DNA of 64,000 nt. It comes from an uncultured Bacteroidales bacterium. Its GTDB lineage: Bacteria > Bacteroidota > Bacteroidia > Bacteroidales > JAUNSR01. Numbering within the stretch: the first letter of the stretch is position 1; the number at the start of each line of letters is the position of its first letter. Below the pieces are notes generated by a model. It was not told the origin of the DNA. It ran no database searches and worked only from the letters and a program-made list of their open reading frames with translations. Shown piece by piece: positions 32,752-44,130 of this stretch. Made by a program: the position numbers and the translations under genes. The stretch is from NCBI GenBank assembly GCA_947074105.1, contig CAMTON010000001.1, forward strand, positions 1 through 64,000, read 5' to 3'.

Positions 32752-33930
32752 TCAGAACATAGGAAGCTGATAAATAAATCCTGTTGTAATTTGCTGAGTG
32801 TTATAGTTCCTCCATCCAAGTTCTTTACCTCTGAAGTTATAGTCATAAGTTCTGCCTATGAAAGTAAGAAAGAAGTGAAGATTGGTTTTTGTCGGATAAT
32901 ACTCTATACCGGCAAGATAACCCCATGAAGTGCGGTATCTGCCTTTTGCTCTGTCTTCATTATGTTTGTAAAGACCGGCTGTTTCATACATACCTTTTAC
33001 AAAGAAATTCCAGCGCGGCTCAAATCTGTAGTTAAGTTTTGCAACAACTGACAGATAATCAGCTCCGAGAGCAGTATAATCGGTACGGTTTCCAAGATCA
33101 CTATTAATAATTTCAGTAATGATACCTTTACGGTCAATACCCTGACGTGCATACATAACATCGACAAAAGCATTCACTTTATCTATATTTATTTCATTAC
33201 CTGCCGCGAAGTAAGCCATGTTCTGACTTCTTGCTTCCTGCATAAGAGATGCAGACCAGCGGAATTTAAGCATATCTTCAAGGAAACTACCGTTCCAGTT
33301 TAAGGTATAAAGCAAAGGACATTTTGTATCACGTACATAAGAAGGAAGATTTCCATATGTTCTTTCAAAAGAATAGTTTCTTGAATCCAGAATCTGAAGA
33401 CAAAGTTCCTGACTTGAACTTATATTATATATGAAATTCACACCTGTTAGGAAATTGTCCATATACTCAACCATATCACTATATTCATAAATTTCAATCG
33501 GATTAAGGTCAAACTCAAATCCACCGTAAGCGGCACATTGTTTACCTATGAAGATTGAGAATTTAGAACTTGGACGGAAACCTACTGCTGCATAATCAAT
33601 AGATTTAGGAAGATTATCAAGTGCTCCACCGCCGTCATTACTTCTGTTCAGACGTTGTCTCCATCGATAATACATCCAGCTGTTAAGATTACCACGTGCT
33701 TCAATTCGTAACTGGTCCATCTTAAAATATGCATGATCGAAACCTTGATGTTCAATCCATTTCGCGTTAAGAGAAGTGTGCATATTAAGATAAAGATTGA
33801 ATTTATCGCTTTTCTTAATCAGACCGGTGATTTCTTCAAGCAGAGTAGGATCATTTGTGTAAATGTTCTGCTGAGCTTTCATTATCAGCGGAGCAAGAAA
33901 GATTGCTATAATCAATAATATTTTTTTCAT
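32752..33930 (-). CDS. Porin-like outer membrane protein (phosphate-selective porin O/P-like)
   Basis: Signal peptide; FRPSSKFSIFIGKQCAAYGGFEFDLNPIEIYEYSDMVEYMDNFLTGVNF; C-terminal GFIYQLPMF. Confidence 0.7.
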   Translation of the reverse strand: MKKILLIIAIFLAPLIMKAQQNIYTNDPTLLEEITGLIKKSDKFNLYLNMHTSLNAKWIEHQGFDHAYFKMDQLRIEARGNLNSWMYYRWRQRLNRSNDGGGALDNLPKSIDYAAVGFRPSSKFSIFIGKQCAAYGGFEFDLNPIEIYEYSDMVEYMDNFLTGVNFIYNISSSQELCLQILDSRNYSFERTYGNLPSYVRDTKCPLLYTLNWNGSFLEDMLKFRWSASLMQEARSQNMAYFAAGNEINIDKVNAFVDVMYARQGIDRKGIITEIINSDLGNRTDYTALGADYLSVVAKLNYRFEPRWNFFVKGMYETAGLYKHNEDRAKGRYRTSWGYLAGIEYYPTKTNLHFFLTFIGRTYDYNFRGKELGWRNYNTQQITTGFIYQLPMF

Positions 33931-33941
33931 AGTTTCGGTTT

Positions 33942-34997
33942 TTAATATTCATCAAAGTACTGTTGGATCTGCTTCCAGTCTTTTGTCTTAAGCAGTGCCA
34001 GCATCAACAATATTCTTGATTTCTGAGGATTTAGTTCCTGAGAAGCGATAAAATGATATTTTGCATCATCAACCTCATTGTCAAGCGTTGTAGGACCTGT
34101 AGGAACTCTTGAAGAACGAACGATACGGATTCCGTTCATACTTGCATTGATAAGCGGTTGCATCATATTTTTATGAATATTACCGTTACCTACACCGGCA
34201 TGAATAACACCTTTGTATCCTGAAGTCACAAGAGCTGTAAGAGCTGTTGGTTCCACATTTGAATAACTGTAGACTATACCTACGCGAGGAAGCTTTTTAA
34301 CGTCTTTCACGTCAAATACAGACTGAGTAGTGTGTTTTTTAAGAGTTACGTCGTTATAAACCACTTTACCGTTGATTACATAACCTAGAGCGCCTGAGTT
34401 AGGGGCCTGGAAAGTCTGAACATCAACAGTATTCATTTTCTGAACACTGTGTGCACCAAGAACGATACCATTCATAGCTACCATAACACCTTTTCCTTTA
34501 GATTCTTTTGAAGATGCCACAACAACAGCGTTGTAAAGATTCAGCGGACCGTCAGCACTTAAAGCTGTAGAAGGACGCATCGCACCTACAAGCACTACCG
34601 GCTTATCGCTTTTTACGGTTAGGTTAAGGAAGTATGCTGTTTCTTCCATAGTATCGGTTCCGTGAGTGATCACTATGCCGTCGACATCTCCTCTGGATAA
34701 CAATTCATTGATTCTGTGAGCAAGAGTAAGCCATACCTCATCATTCATGTCCTGAGATCCTATTCTTACGATCTGTTCCCCCTCGACATTGGCAATTTCT
34801 TCTATTTCCGGAACTGCTGCCAATAAAGCACCAATCGCTACCTGACCTGCCGTATAATTTGTTTTTGTTGCAGATTCGCCTGTTCCCGCAATTGTTCCTC
34901 CGGTAGCCAGGATTCTGATATTAGGTTTATTAGCCCATGCTGCTACAGAGAACAGAAAAAGCATCATAAACAAAATTGCGTTCTTTGTTTTTTTCAT
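33942..34997 (-). CDS. ansB: Type II L-asparaginase with signal peptide
   Basis: IRILATGGTIAGTGESATKTNYTAG, DGIVITHGTDTMEETAYFL, VVLVGAMRPSTALSADGPLNLYNAV. Confidence 0.96.
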   Translation of the reverse strand: MKKTKNAILFMMLFLFSVAAWANKPNIRILATGGTIAGTGESATKTNYTAGQVAIGALLAAVPEIEEIANVEGEQIVRIGSQDMNDEVWLTLAHRINELLSRGDVDGIVITHGTDTMEETAYFLNLTVKSDKPVVLVGAMRPSTALSADGPLNLYNAVVVASSKESKGKGVMVAMNGIVLGAHSVQKMNTVDVQTFQAPNSGALGYVINGKVVYNDVTLKKHTTQSVFDVKDVKKLPRVGIVYSYSNVEPTALTALVTSGYKGVIHAGVGNGNIHKNMMQPLINASMNGIRIVRSSRVPTGPTTLDNEVDDAKYHFIASQELNPQKSRILLMLALLKTKDWKQIQQYFDEY

Positions 34998-35192
34998 AAG
35001 TCAATTGTTTAAGTTATTAATCAAAACTTTTAAAAAAGAAATGTTTTCAAAATTCTAATGTTAAAACTTCATGAAAGTCACTTATGTTTATTTTTTCATG
35101 GTTAAAAGAGTTAAATCTTAGAAGAACAATTTTTTTTTCTTTTTAAAAGAACCTGCTTATATTAGTATTATTCCTTATTTTTACTTCAATAC

Positions 35193-37493
35193 ATGATATT
35201 ATTTAATAAGGCATTAATGATAATATATCTGAGATACATCATATTGTTTATCATTTTCTTTTATTCATTATCATTACATTCCCTGAATCCGGAAATACCG
35301 GAAAAATCTGCTTCGGAAAACACCGTAAATCAAAAAACAGAGCATGTTGCTTCATCAGGAGAATTCGCAGAAGAAAGCGTTTTGAGTGAAGTAAAAGATC
35401 TCTGTACCGCAAGTAAAAAAGAGGATGAAACAAAACTGAACGTAGACTCGGTTATAGATTTGATAACAAAATATTCAAAGGCATATGTAAGAGCGATCGA
35501 CGGTTTTGAGGGAGAGGTGTATGTAAAAGGAAATACTGAGATTATTCAGAGTAATTTTTTATTCTGGATGGTTCCCGATTTGTTTCCTTTTTCAAAAAAG
35601 GAAGAGTGCAGTGTTTTTGAAATTCTTAATAAAATCAATTATACGGCACCTGATAATTATACCATCACACCTATTGCCGTCAACAGTTCCATAAACAATG
35701 CATTTACTCTTCAGGAAGATATAACATCTCTCCTGGACATTAATATCTATAAAAAAAGTAACGGAGAAAATAAATATATTATTCCCGGCAATAGTGATGC
35801 CGTAAACAAATATATTTATAAGCATATCGGAGATACGGTGATAAATAAAGCAGGTTGCCATATAATAAAATATACACCAGTTTTCAAGCATCTTAAACTT
35901 GTAGAAGGTGAACTGTATGTCAACAAATTGCATCCGGTAGTTGCGGCTATCAATACCAAAGGAAAACTCAATTTTTCAAACTTCGAACTGTATATTGAGT
36001 TCGGAAGCAACATAAGGACTGTTATGCTTCCTCAGAAAAGTATAATAAAGCTCAAATACAATATTGTAAACAACAGATCGGAATACACTTATCATTGTAC
36101 TTATCTTTATGATAAGATAGATATGGCTTATAATCTGAGTCTTCCGTTCAATAAGTCGTCTCTTGATAAGACTATAAAATACAATAAGGATAGTGTAAGA
36201 CATATTTCAGATGACAAGTTCTGGGTATATTACCGGGAAAAGCCTCTTTCTTATGATGAAGTATGCCTTATCGAAGATAAAAGAATAAGTGATTCTTTAC
36301 ATGTCAACAAAGCCGATTCCGTTCCGTTTCTTTCAAATAAAAGGATTCAGGATTTTATAATTAACAATACCACATTAAAGAAAGAAAAATTCCAGTGGAA
36401 ATATCACGGTATTCTTAATCCGGCTCTTGTGGGATATTCTCCTACCAACGGTGTTGTGTTCAGACAGAGAATTTCTTATACACGTTATTTTAATAATGGA
36501 ACTCTCATTGATATAAAGCCGGAGGTCGGATATGCCATTAAAAGTAAAGAACTGTTTTACGGAATAAACAACAATTTTCTTTTCCATCCTAAACGAATGG
36601 GAATGTTTTCTATAAATTTCAGAAGCGGCAACAAAGGTTTTAATTCTAAATTTATAAATGAGGTGAATCACCGCCTTGATTCCACCAAATATGATTTTAA
36701 GGATCTTGACATTGATTATTACCGCGATTTTCAGTTTGAGGTAAAAGTTTCACGGGAAATGTTTAACGGTATGATATTCAATATCGGAGCCGAATATAAC
36801 ATCCATGTTCCGGAAAAAAACATCTCGGTAAGCAAAGGAGAAGAGAAACCTCTTGTGGGAAAGAATTATGCCGATTTTATTCCTTTTGTAAGGCTTACTT
36901 TCATTCCTTTTCAGCCTTACAGATTCATAGGAAAAAGAAAAGAATATCTTGATACCAAATCTCCTATTTTCTCTATTGAATATGCACGCGGAATAAAAGG
37001 TGTTATGAATTCCAACAGTAGTTTCGACAGGTTCGAAGTGGATATGCATCAGAAGATTCCTCTGTTCAATCTCTCATTTCTAAGCTATCGTATCGGTTTG
37101 GGACGTTTTATGAATCAGGAAGATGAATATTTCGTACGATTCAACAATTTTCAGCGAAGTAATTATCCTTCTACATGGAACGATAATATGGGAGGGGTTT
37201 TTAATATTCTTGATTCAAAGTGGTATTATTCATCTCCGGAATATATGCAGATACATGCCATGTATGACACGCCTTTCTTTTTATTCTATCGTTTCAGGTT
37301 TCTTTCAAAACTTGTGCTTTCGGAGAGAATATATTTCAGTCAGCTTTTCTCAAGTTCAAAACCGTCATATACTGAAGTCGGTTACGGTGTGGGAAATTAT
37401 ATTTTCAATATTGCGGCATTCGTTAGTTTTCATAAATATTCTTATACGGGAATTGGCGTTAAATTCACATATGAGCTGGATAAATACTGGTGA
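35193..37493 (+). CDS. DUF5686-like outer membrane beta-barrel protein
   Basis: 766 aa; N-terminal hydrophobic signal; C-terminal beta-barrel-like region ending FTYELDKYW. Confidence 0.65.
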   Translation: MILFNKALMIIYLRYIILFIIFFYSLSLHSLNPEIPEKSASENTVNQKTEHVASSGEFAEESVLSEVKDLCTASKKEDETKLNVDSVIDLITKYSKAYVRAIDGFEGEVYVKGNTEIIQSNFLFWMVPDLFPFSKKEECSVFEILNKINYTAPDNYTITPIAVNSSINNAFTLQEDITSLLDINIYKKSNGENKYIIPGNSDAVNKYIYKHIGDTVINKAGCHIIKYTPVFKHLKLVEGELYVNKLHPVVAAINTKGKLNFSNFELYIEFGSNIRTVMLPQKSIIKLKYNIVNNRSEYTYHCTYLYDKIDMAYNLSLPFNKSSLDKTIKYNKDSVRHISDDKFWVYYREKPLSYDEVCLIEDKRISDSLHVNKADSVPFLSNKRIQDFIINNTTLKKEKFQWKYHGILNPALVGYSPTNGVVFRQRISYTRYFNNGTLIDIKPEVGYAIKSKELFYGINNNFLFHPKRMGMFSINFRSGNKGFNSKFINEVNHRLDSTKYDFKDLDIDYYRDFQFEVKVSREMFNGMIFNIGAEYNIHVPEKNISVSKGEEKPLVGKNYADFIPFVRLTFIPFQPYRFIGKRKEYLDTKSPIFSIEYARGIKGVMNSNSSFDRFEVDMHQKIPLFNLSFLSYRIGLGRFMNQEDEYFVRFNNFQRSNYPSTWNDNMGGVFNILDSKWYYSSPEYMQIHAMYDTPFFLFYRFRFLSKLVLSERIYFSQLFSSSKPSYTEVGYGVGNYIFNIAAFVSFHKYSYTGIGVKFTYELDKYW

Positions 37494-37644
37494 TGTTTTT
37501 ATAAAAATCAGCCGGGATATTTTTTTGACTGAATGCCTTTCTGCTGAAGCCTGTGATCTTATCAACGATCTTAACCGTTTTTTTCTTTAGCCCGGAGAAC
37601 TTCATAATACAAAGAATTATATAAAAAGAGATGTTTATATAAAC

Positions 37645-37690
37645 AAAGAAACCATACCGCCTTTTGAATTACAGCAGTATGGTTTCTTTT
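37645..37690. terminator. Bidirectional terminator between convergent genes
   Basis: AAAGAAACCATAC...GTATGGTTTCTTT. Confidence 0.8.
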
Positions 37691-37704
37691 ATATTATATG
37701 TTTT

Positions 37705-40506
37705 TTATTTTGCCTGTTCATTAAGCTTTTCAGCAATATAAGGCCCAGTAAATGACTCTTTACTTGCCGCGACTTCTTCCGGAGTTCCTTCTGCTACAAG
37801 ATGTCCGCCTTTATCTCCTCCGTCAGGTCCCAGGTCAATTATATAGTCTGCGCATTTTGCCACATCTATATTATGTTCGATAATAACTACCGTGTGACCT
37901 TTATCTATCAATGCATTGAAAGATTTAAGAAGAGTCTTAATATCATGAAAATGAAGTCCTGTTGTAGGTTCGTCAAATACGAAAATCGAAGGTTTCGCCG
38001 ATTCATTACTCAGGAAATAAGCAAGTTTCACTCTTTGATTTTCTCCTCCCGAAAGAGTTGAAGAGGATTGGCCAAGTTTAATATATCCAAGCCCTACCTG
38101 CTGAAGAGGAAGGAGTCGTTTTACAATCTTCTTCTGCTGAGAACCAGGATTCTGAGAAAAGAACTCTATTGCCTGATTTATCGTCATATCAAGAACATCA
38201 TTGATATTCTTGCCCATATATTCCACATCAAGAACTTCCTGTTTGAAACGTTTACCGTGACATGCTTCACATTCAAGTTCAAGATCGGCCATAAACTGCA
38301 TTTCAACAGTTATTTTTCCCTCTCCTTTACATTCTTCACATCGTCCGCCATCTGTATTAAATGAGAAATAAGCAGCTGTCATTCCCATCTGTTTGGCAAG
38401 TTGCTGTTCTGCAAAAAGCTTTCTTATCTCATCATAGGCTTTAAGATAAGTTGCAGGATTAGATCTTGAGGATTTTCCTATCGGATTCTGATCAACAAAG
38501 TTGATAGAGCTGACCATCTTCATATCTCCTTCAAAACGAAGGAATGTCCCCGGAGCATCACCGGCTTCGCCGTAATAACGGTTAAGTCCTTTGTAAAAAA
38601 TATCTCTTATAAGAGATGATTTTCCGGAACCGGAAACACCGGTAACCACAGTCATCACATTTAAAGGGAATGTAACGTCTATTCCTTTCAGATTATTCTG
38701 AGCAGCTCCTATAACTTTTATATAATTGTTCCATTTTCTTCTTTTTGCAGGAACTTCTATTTTCTCTTCTCCGGTCAGATATTTTACGGTATAACTTGCT
38801 GATGCTTTATCAAGTTTTGATAAATCTCCCTGATATACCACTTCGCCTCCCAGCCTTCCGGCTTCAGGACCGATATCTATTATATAATCTGCAGAACGGA
38901 TTATCTCTTCGTCATGCTCTACGACGATTACCGTATTGCCAAGGTCTCTCAGGTTCTTCAGTACATTTATAAGAAGCTGGGTATCTTTGGAATGAAGTCC
39001 GATACTTGGTTCATCAAGGATATAAAGTGATCCGACAAGAGAACTTCCCAGTGATGTTGCAAGATTTATTCTCTGACTCTCTCCGCCTGAAAGTGTGGAA
39101 GAAAGTCGGTTAAGAGTAAGATATCCCAGTCCGACATCCAAAAGAAACTGTATTCTGCTTGTTATTTCCGTAAGAAGTCTTTTGGCAATCTGCTGTTCAG
39201 ATTCAGAAAGCTGAAGATTCTCAAAAAATATCTTCAGTTCCGAAATAGGCATTACAACAAGTTCGCTTATAGTAAGTCCTCCTATTTTTACATAGTCAGC
39301 TTCTTTTTTAAGTCTGTTACCTTTACAAGTGGGACAAATTGTTTTTCCGCGGTAACGCGCAAGCATTACTCTGTATTGAATCTTATATTGATTTTCCGAA
39401 ACCATTCTGAAGAAATCATTTATTCCTTCAAAATATCTCGTTCCGTTCCATAACATATCTTTTTCCTTATCTGACAGCTGATAATATGGGCGGTGAATAG
39501 GGAAATCACATTTTGAGGCATTATAAATGAGATGCTTTTTCCATTCGCTCATTTTTTCACCTTTCCAGCATACCACACAATCATCATAAACAGAAAGTGC
39601 TTTATTGGGAATTACAAGTTCTTCATCGATACCGAGTACTTTTCCGAAACCTTCACATGTAGGACATGCTCCGACAGGGCTGTTGAAACTGAACATCATA
39701 TCATTAGGTTCGGTAAATGTCATGCCGTCAGCTTCAAATCTTTTGGAAAATATAATTGATTTATCTCCTTCAGGAGTATAGAATTTCACGATACAACTGT
39801 TATTACCTTCATAAAAGGCTGCTTCTATAGAATCAGTCATACGACTTATCGTATCATTTGAAGAAGAAACGCTTAAACGGTCGACAACAAGAAACATATT
39901 ATCGGCACTTACGGGAGTTTCACTTTTAAGAATATCCTCTATCCTTTCGAACTCTCCGTTTATCTCTAGTCTGTTGAAACCTGATTTAAGTAGTATCTCC
40001 AGCTGTTGTTCAAGAGTACGACCGGAAGGAACTGTGACCGGAATAAGAATGGCAAGCTTCGTTCTTTCAGGATAAGTAAGTATCGTATTTATTACATCCT
40101 CAGTAGTATGTTTTTTTACAAGATTTCCTGATAACGGAGAATAAGTCTTTCCAATGCGAGCAAAAAGCATTCGCAGATAATCATAAATCTCTGTAGAAGT
40201 TCCGACAGTTGAACGTGGACTTTTCACCGTTACTTTCTGTTCTATAGCGATTGCAGGTGGAATACCATGTATAAAATCACATTCCGGCTTACTCATTCTG
40301 CCCAGGAACTGGCGTGCATATGATGAAAGAGATTCAACATATCTTCGCTGTCCTTCCGCATAAAGGGTGTCAAAGGCAAGCGATGATTTGCCGGAACCGG
40401 AAAGACCGGTAATTACAACAAATTTCTCTCGCGGAATCTCAATATCAATATTCTTAAGATTATTTACGCGGGCGCCTTTTATAAATATATTATTATCAGA
40501 GTTCAT
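37705..40506 (-). CDS. uvrA: Excinuclease ABC subunit A
   Basis: [83 protein letters not shown], second ABC domain with [13 protein letters not shown]. Confidence 0.98.
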   Translation of the reverse strand: MNSDNNIFIKGARVNNLKNIDIEIPREKFVVITGLSGSGKSSLAFDTLYAEGQRRYVESLSSYARQFLGRMSKPECDFIHGIPPAIAIEQKVTVKSPRSTVGTSTEIYDYLRMLFARIGKTYSPLSGNLVKKHTTEDVINTILTYPERTKLAILIPVTVPSGRTLEQQLEILLKSGFNRLEINGEFERIEDILKSETPVSADNMFLVVDRLSVSSSNDTISRMTDSIEAAFYEGNNSCIVKFYTPEGDKSIIFSKRFEADGMTFTEPNDMMFSFNSPVGACPTCEGFGKVLGIDEELVIPNKALSVYDDCVVCWKGEKMSEWKKHLIYNASKCDFPIHRPYYQLSDKEKDMLWNGTRYFEGINDFFRMVSENQYKIQYRVMLARYRGKTICPTCKGNRLKKEADYVKIGGLTISELVVMPISELKIFFENLQLSESEQQIAKRLLTEITSRIQFLLDVGLGYLTLNRLSSTLSGGESQRINLATSLGSSLVGSLYILDEPSIGLHSKDTQLLINVLKNLRDLGNTVIVVEHDEEIIRSADYIIDIGPEAGRLGGEVVYQGDLSKLDKASASYTVKYLTGEEKIEVPAKRRKWNNYIKVIGAAQNNLKGIDVTFPLNVMTVVTGVSGSGKSSLIRDIFYKGLNRYYGEAGDAPGTFLRFEGDMKMVSSINFVDQNPIGKSSRSNPATYLKAYDEIRKLFAEQQLAKQMGMTAAYFSFNTDGGRCEECKGEGKITVEMQFMADLELECEACHGKRFKQEVLDVEYMGKNINDVLDMTINQAIEFFSQNPGSQQKKIVKRLLPLQQVGLGYIKLGQSSSTLSGGENQRVKLAYFLSNESAKPSIFVFDEPTTGLHFHDIKTLLKSFNALIDKGHTVVIIEHNIDVAKCADYIIDLGPDGGDKGGHLVAEGTPEEVAASKESFTGPYIAEKLNEQAK

Positions 40507-40898
40507 TGTGTTTATTAAAGATTATACTTGCTCGTATTTCTTATTATATCTTATCAATACCTGTTTATGATATTTCAATGGCAAAATTAATCAAGAATCA
40601 TCACTTTAACGTTATACATCAGATTATTTATAATTTCATAATAACTAAGGCATACCGTTGCCGGAACAATCATTTGTTTACCATTGTTATATATAGAACA
40701 AATGAAGATGAAAATATATGATATAATTCAATTTTATTAAAATACAGGAAGTTATGCTTCGCAACATATTTTCTAATAAATAATAAATTACATATAATCA
40801 AAAACCAAATAAATATCACTATTGTTCTTTATAGTAAGCACGGAGATTCCGAAGAAGGATGATTATTGCTTAATGTAAAACTTAAACGGCAAGAAATT

Positions 40899-41150
40899 AT
40901 GAAAAACTTAAGTTTATTGATAGCTTTTGCAGGAGGAGCTATTACAGGTGCTGTTATTGGTTTGATGATGGCTCCCGATAAAGGAAGCGCAACTCGTCAC
41001 AAAATAATAGATTTAGCTCATGACTCAAGTGACAAAGCTAAATGGAAACTAAAACAATTTCTGAACGAACATGGCATCAATGTTACTGTTCACCATGACG
41101 AAGATGATGATCTAAAGGGTTTTAACCCTGGTGTTGCGGATGATAATTAG
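40899..41150 (+). CDS. YtxH-like small envelope protein
   Basis: MKNLSLLIAFAGGAITGAVIGLMMAPDKGSATRHKI. Confidence 0.82.
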   Translation: MKNLSLLIAFAGGAITGAVIGLMMAPDKGSATRHKIIDLAHDSSDKAKWKLKQFLNEHGINVTVHHDEDDDLKGFNPGVADDN

Positions 41151-41185
41151 ACAATCATTTGTATAACAAATAAAATAATAATACT

Positions 41186-41542
41186 ATGAAAAACACTGTT
41201 TCAGAGGATTATCACAGCATTGTTAAAGACGTAAATAAATTTATCGCATTAAAAAGAAGATTGCTGACATTAAAGGGAATAGATAAAAGTTCTCAATTCC
41301 TGACTATAATGTTGGTGATCATTGTTTCTTTGGTAATGTTCAGCTTTATTGTCCTTCTTTTAACTTTCGCACTGGCTTATTTCATTGGTGAATTAACCGG
41401 TAATATTGTATGGGGATTTTTATTCTCTTCCGGAATAAATATCATAGTATGGATCATCTTCATTCTGTTAAGAAAGAAAATCATTACAGATACTGTTATT
41501 AAAACATTCTCTAAATATTTTCTTGATGACATAGATGAATGA
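41186..41542 (+). CDS. Phage-holin-superfamily III-like (DUF1469-type) membrane protein, chromosomal
   Basis: Two hydrophobic hairpin helices FLTIMLVIIVSLVMFSFIVLLLTFALAYFIGELTGNIVWGFLFSSGINIIVWIIFI. Confidence 0.7.
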   Translation: MKNTVSEDYHSIVKDVNKFIALKRRLLTLKGIDKSSQFLTIMLVIIVSLVMFSFIVLLLTFALAYFIGELTGNIVWGFLFSSGINIIVWIIFILLRKKIITDTVIKTFSKYFLDDIDE

Positions 41543-41602
41543 TCTGCTCATTTTCCTCTGAAATAATTCTTCATACTGTATTATAGATAAAACTTACCCG
41601 AT

Positions 41603-41860
41603 ATGAAAACTAACAGAAATAATATCAAGAACACCGCAGACCTGACTCTTGAGATTGCAAGAACTCAGCTTGAACTGGAATTCACACAGAATCATCTTGT
41701 AAAAACAAGCAGAGAGATGGTGCATGATGTGATTAATGAAACATTCAATGTATACACGATTGCTCAGATTGCTTTTTCTTTATTCAAAAAGATCGGCAGT
41801 TCTGTAAGAATGCAGTTCAGAAAAAGACAGGAAAAACAAGAAAAGCATCATAAGAAATGA
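41603..41860 (+). CDS. Hypothetical basic protein, third gene of the YtxH/holin-like cluster
   Basis: 85 aa, collinear with the two preceding envelope genes. Confidence 0.65.
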   Translation: MKTNRNNIKNTADLTLEIARTQLELEFTQNHLVKTSREMVHDVINETFNVYTIAQIAFSLFKKIGSSVRMQFRKRQEKQEKHHKK

Positions 41861-41954
41861 TTTTTCTTTCTTATCGCGCATTTCATTGTATGAGAGAAAT
41901 ATAATGTTTCATTTTCTTATATTATTTCTATAATATTCATATTGAAGAGATAAC

Positions 41955-41990
41955 AAAAAAAGGACTTCCTTACAGGGAAGCCCTTTTTTT
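41955..41990 (+). terminator. Terminator hairpin
   Basis: AAAAAAAGGACTTCCttacAGGGAAGCCCTTTTTTT. Confidence 0.8.
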
Positions 41991-42087
41991 GTTTTATAGA
42001 TTCATATAAATTATATCTTTAATCTATTGACTTTTCAAAGTCTTTGTTTTAATACTGATCATATCGTATTGAGAAATATTTTATAAT

Positions 42088-42205
42088 CAGTAATGAGTAG
42101 TAAAGAATCAGTACTCAATAATCTGGAATCCGTAATCTGTACTCAAGAATAAGGAATCTCTAATCCGTAATCAGGGATCTATATTCCAGAATCTTTAACC
42201 CGTAT
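42088..42205. repeat. Degenerate GTAATC/GAATCC-rich repeat region
   Basis: Recurring GTAATC, GTACTC, GGAATC, TAATCC motifs; two roughly 35-bp segments both begin GTAATC. Confidence 0.45.
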
Positions 42206-42321
42206 TTAGCTATTCTTATTTTCAGCATGCAGTCCTCTCTGTCAATCAGGCCTGATACATATTTCTAAGATAAGCTTTATTTGTACTGTTTGTTTGCTGT
42301 TTCTTTTTATGCAGTTTCTTT

Positions 42322-42894
42322 TTATGCGATTCCTGAGAATCCCATAAATGCCATAGCAAGAAGTCCGGCCACAATAAGAGCGATAGGCACACCTTTCATC
42401 CCTTTAGGAACAACAGAAAGTTCAAGCTGCTCTCTGATACCTGCGAAAAGCACAAGAGCAAGAGTAAACCCGATTGCAGTAGCAATTGCATAAACAACCG
42501 ACTGTATAAGTGTAAATTCTTTTGTGATTACAAGAATCGCAACCCCTAAAATAGCACAGTTAGTTGTAATAAGAGGAAGGAAAACCCCAAGAGCCTGATA
42601 AAGAGAAGGAGAAACCTTTTTCAGAATGATTTCTACCATCTGTACAAGCGATGCGATTACAAGAATAAAAGATATAGTCTGAAGGTAACCTATATTAAGA
42701 GGCTGAAGAACCCATATCTGTATAAGAAATGTTACGATTGTAGCGATTGTCATTACAAAAGTTACGGCCATACCCATTCCCAAAGCAGTTTCTATTTTCT
42801 TAGATACACCTAAAAAAGGACAGATTCCCAGAAACTGAGATAATACAATATTATTAACGAATATTGCAGCAATAATCATCATTAAATATGCCAT
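42322..42894 (-). CDS. rnfA: Electron transport complex subunit RnfA (RsxA)
   Basis: [38 protein letters not shown]. Confidence 0.97.
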   Translation of the reverse strand: MAYLMMIIAAIFVNNIVLSQFLGICPFLGVSKKIETALGMGMAVTFVMTIATIVTFLIQIWVLQPLNIGYLQTISFILVIASLVQMVEIILKKVSPSLYQALGVFLPLITTNCAILGVAILVITKEFTLIQSVVYAIATAIGFTLALVLFAGIREQLELSVVPKGMKGVPIALIVAGLLAMAFMGFSGIA

Positions 42895-42900
42895 GACCTG

Positions 42901-43485
42901 TTATTTTGTTTTTAGTTTATTTACAATAGCGATTAGATAACCAAGGGCGATAAACGCACCCGGTGCAAGAACGAACACTAACGCACCGTTTTCTTCAGGG
43001 AATATTCTTAAATTGAAGATACTTCCTGAGCCAAGGAATTCACGGCAAGCTCCAAGCAAAGTAAGAGCAAGTGTAAAACCAAGACCGATACCGACACCGT
43101 CAAGCAAAGAATCAAAAGGATTATTTTTTGCCGCAAAAGATTCTGCACGTCCGAGAACGATACAGTTTACCACGATAAGAGGGATAAACAGACCAAGTGT
43201 TTCATATAATGCAGGCAGGTAACCTTCCATAAACATCTGAACAACAGTCACGAATGTCGCGATAATAACGATATATGCAGGAATATGCACTTTATCTGGA
43301 ATAACATTTTTCAGAAAAGAAATCACCACATTAGAACACAGAAGTACGAACATTGTAGCAAGTCCCATACTCATACCATTGATTGCAGAAGTTGTCGTAC
43401 CAAGAGTAGGACACATCCCTAAAAGTAATACGAATACCGGATTATCTTTTATAATTCCATTTGTAAGAATTTTAATTTTACTCAT
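42901..43485 (-). CDS. rnfE: Electron transport complex subunit RnfE (RsxE)
   Basis: TNGIIKDNPVFVLLLGMCPTLGTTTSAINGMSMGLATMFVLLCSN. Confidence 0.97.
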   Translation of the reverse strand: MSKIKILTNGIIKDNPVFVLLLGMCPTLGTTTSAINGMSMGLATMFVLLCSNVVISFLKNVIPDKVHIPAYIVIIATFVTVVQMFMEGYLPALYETLGLFIPLIVVNCIVLGRAESFAAKNNPFDSLLDGVGIGLGFTLALTLLGACREFLGSGSIFNLRIFPEENGALVFVLAPGAFIALGYLIAIVNKLKTK

Positions 43486-43521
43486 ATCAATTCACCTTTC
43501 ATATTAATAATTAGAGACTTC

Positions 43522-44130
43522 TTATTCTTTTGACTGAGATGTAGCACCGCTCTGAGCATCAGCATTATCCATATAAGCATTATATGCATTTGCCACGGCA
43601 TTAAGAAATGCTCTTGAAGAAATTGTAGCTGCCGTAATGGCATCAACCTCTCCTCCGTCTTTCTTAACGGTAAGATTGTTCACTCCCGGATTTTTGCCAA
43701 GGATACTGCTCTGATTCTTAAACCAGAAAGGCATCTTAGAACCAAGACCCGGAGTCTCAGTATGAGACAATACGGAATAATTCACGATATTACCTTCTTT
43801 ATCAAACCCTACCATAACTGTGATAGGTCCGCTGAAACCTGCTTTTACCTGTGCCTGCACTGCAGCCCCTACAGGTTCGCCGTTAAGTTTGGCAGGAAAG
43901 ATCACAGCCTGAGTTCCGTCGGCAAGATCAACAGTCCACTGTTCATCAAGAGGATTATTATTGAATTCCGCTACAACATCGGTAATTGACTTTTGCTGTT
44001 TCTGAAATTTTGATTCAGCGATAGCATCTCTTGTCGCTTCATTTACCGCTCCCAGTATAGCACCTGACAAACAAGTGATAACAGTAAGAGAGATAATCAT
44101 ATTTTTAAAAGAAGATTTCAACTTAGCCAT
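43522..44130 (-). CDS. rnfG: Electron transport complex subunit RnfG
   Basis: FMN-attachment region DAITAATISSRAFLNAV; GFSGPITVMVGFDKEGNIVNYSVLSHTETPGLGSKM. Confidence 0.95.
   Translation of the reverse strand: MAKLKSSFKNMIISLTVITCLSGAILGAVNEATRDAIAESKFQKQQKSITDVVAEFNNNPLDEQWTVDLADGTQAVIFPAKLNGEPVGAAVQAQVKAGFSGPITVMVGFDKEGNIVNYSVLSHTETPGLGSKMPFWFKNQSSILGKNPGVNNLTVKKDGGEVDAITAATISSRAFLNAVANAYNAYMDNADAQSGATSQSKE

Noticed and set aside
37123-37590. 155-aa ORF overlapping the end of the DUF5686-like gene
   Set aside because: Alternate-frame overlap, no recognisable domain or signal, and the main frame has beta-barrel character through the same region.
41186-41542. Holin-like gene as evidence of a prophage
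   Set aside because: It sits in a YtxH/holin-like/hypothetical chromosomal envelope cluster with no phage structural, integrase or lysis genes nearby.
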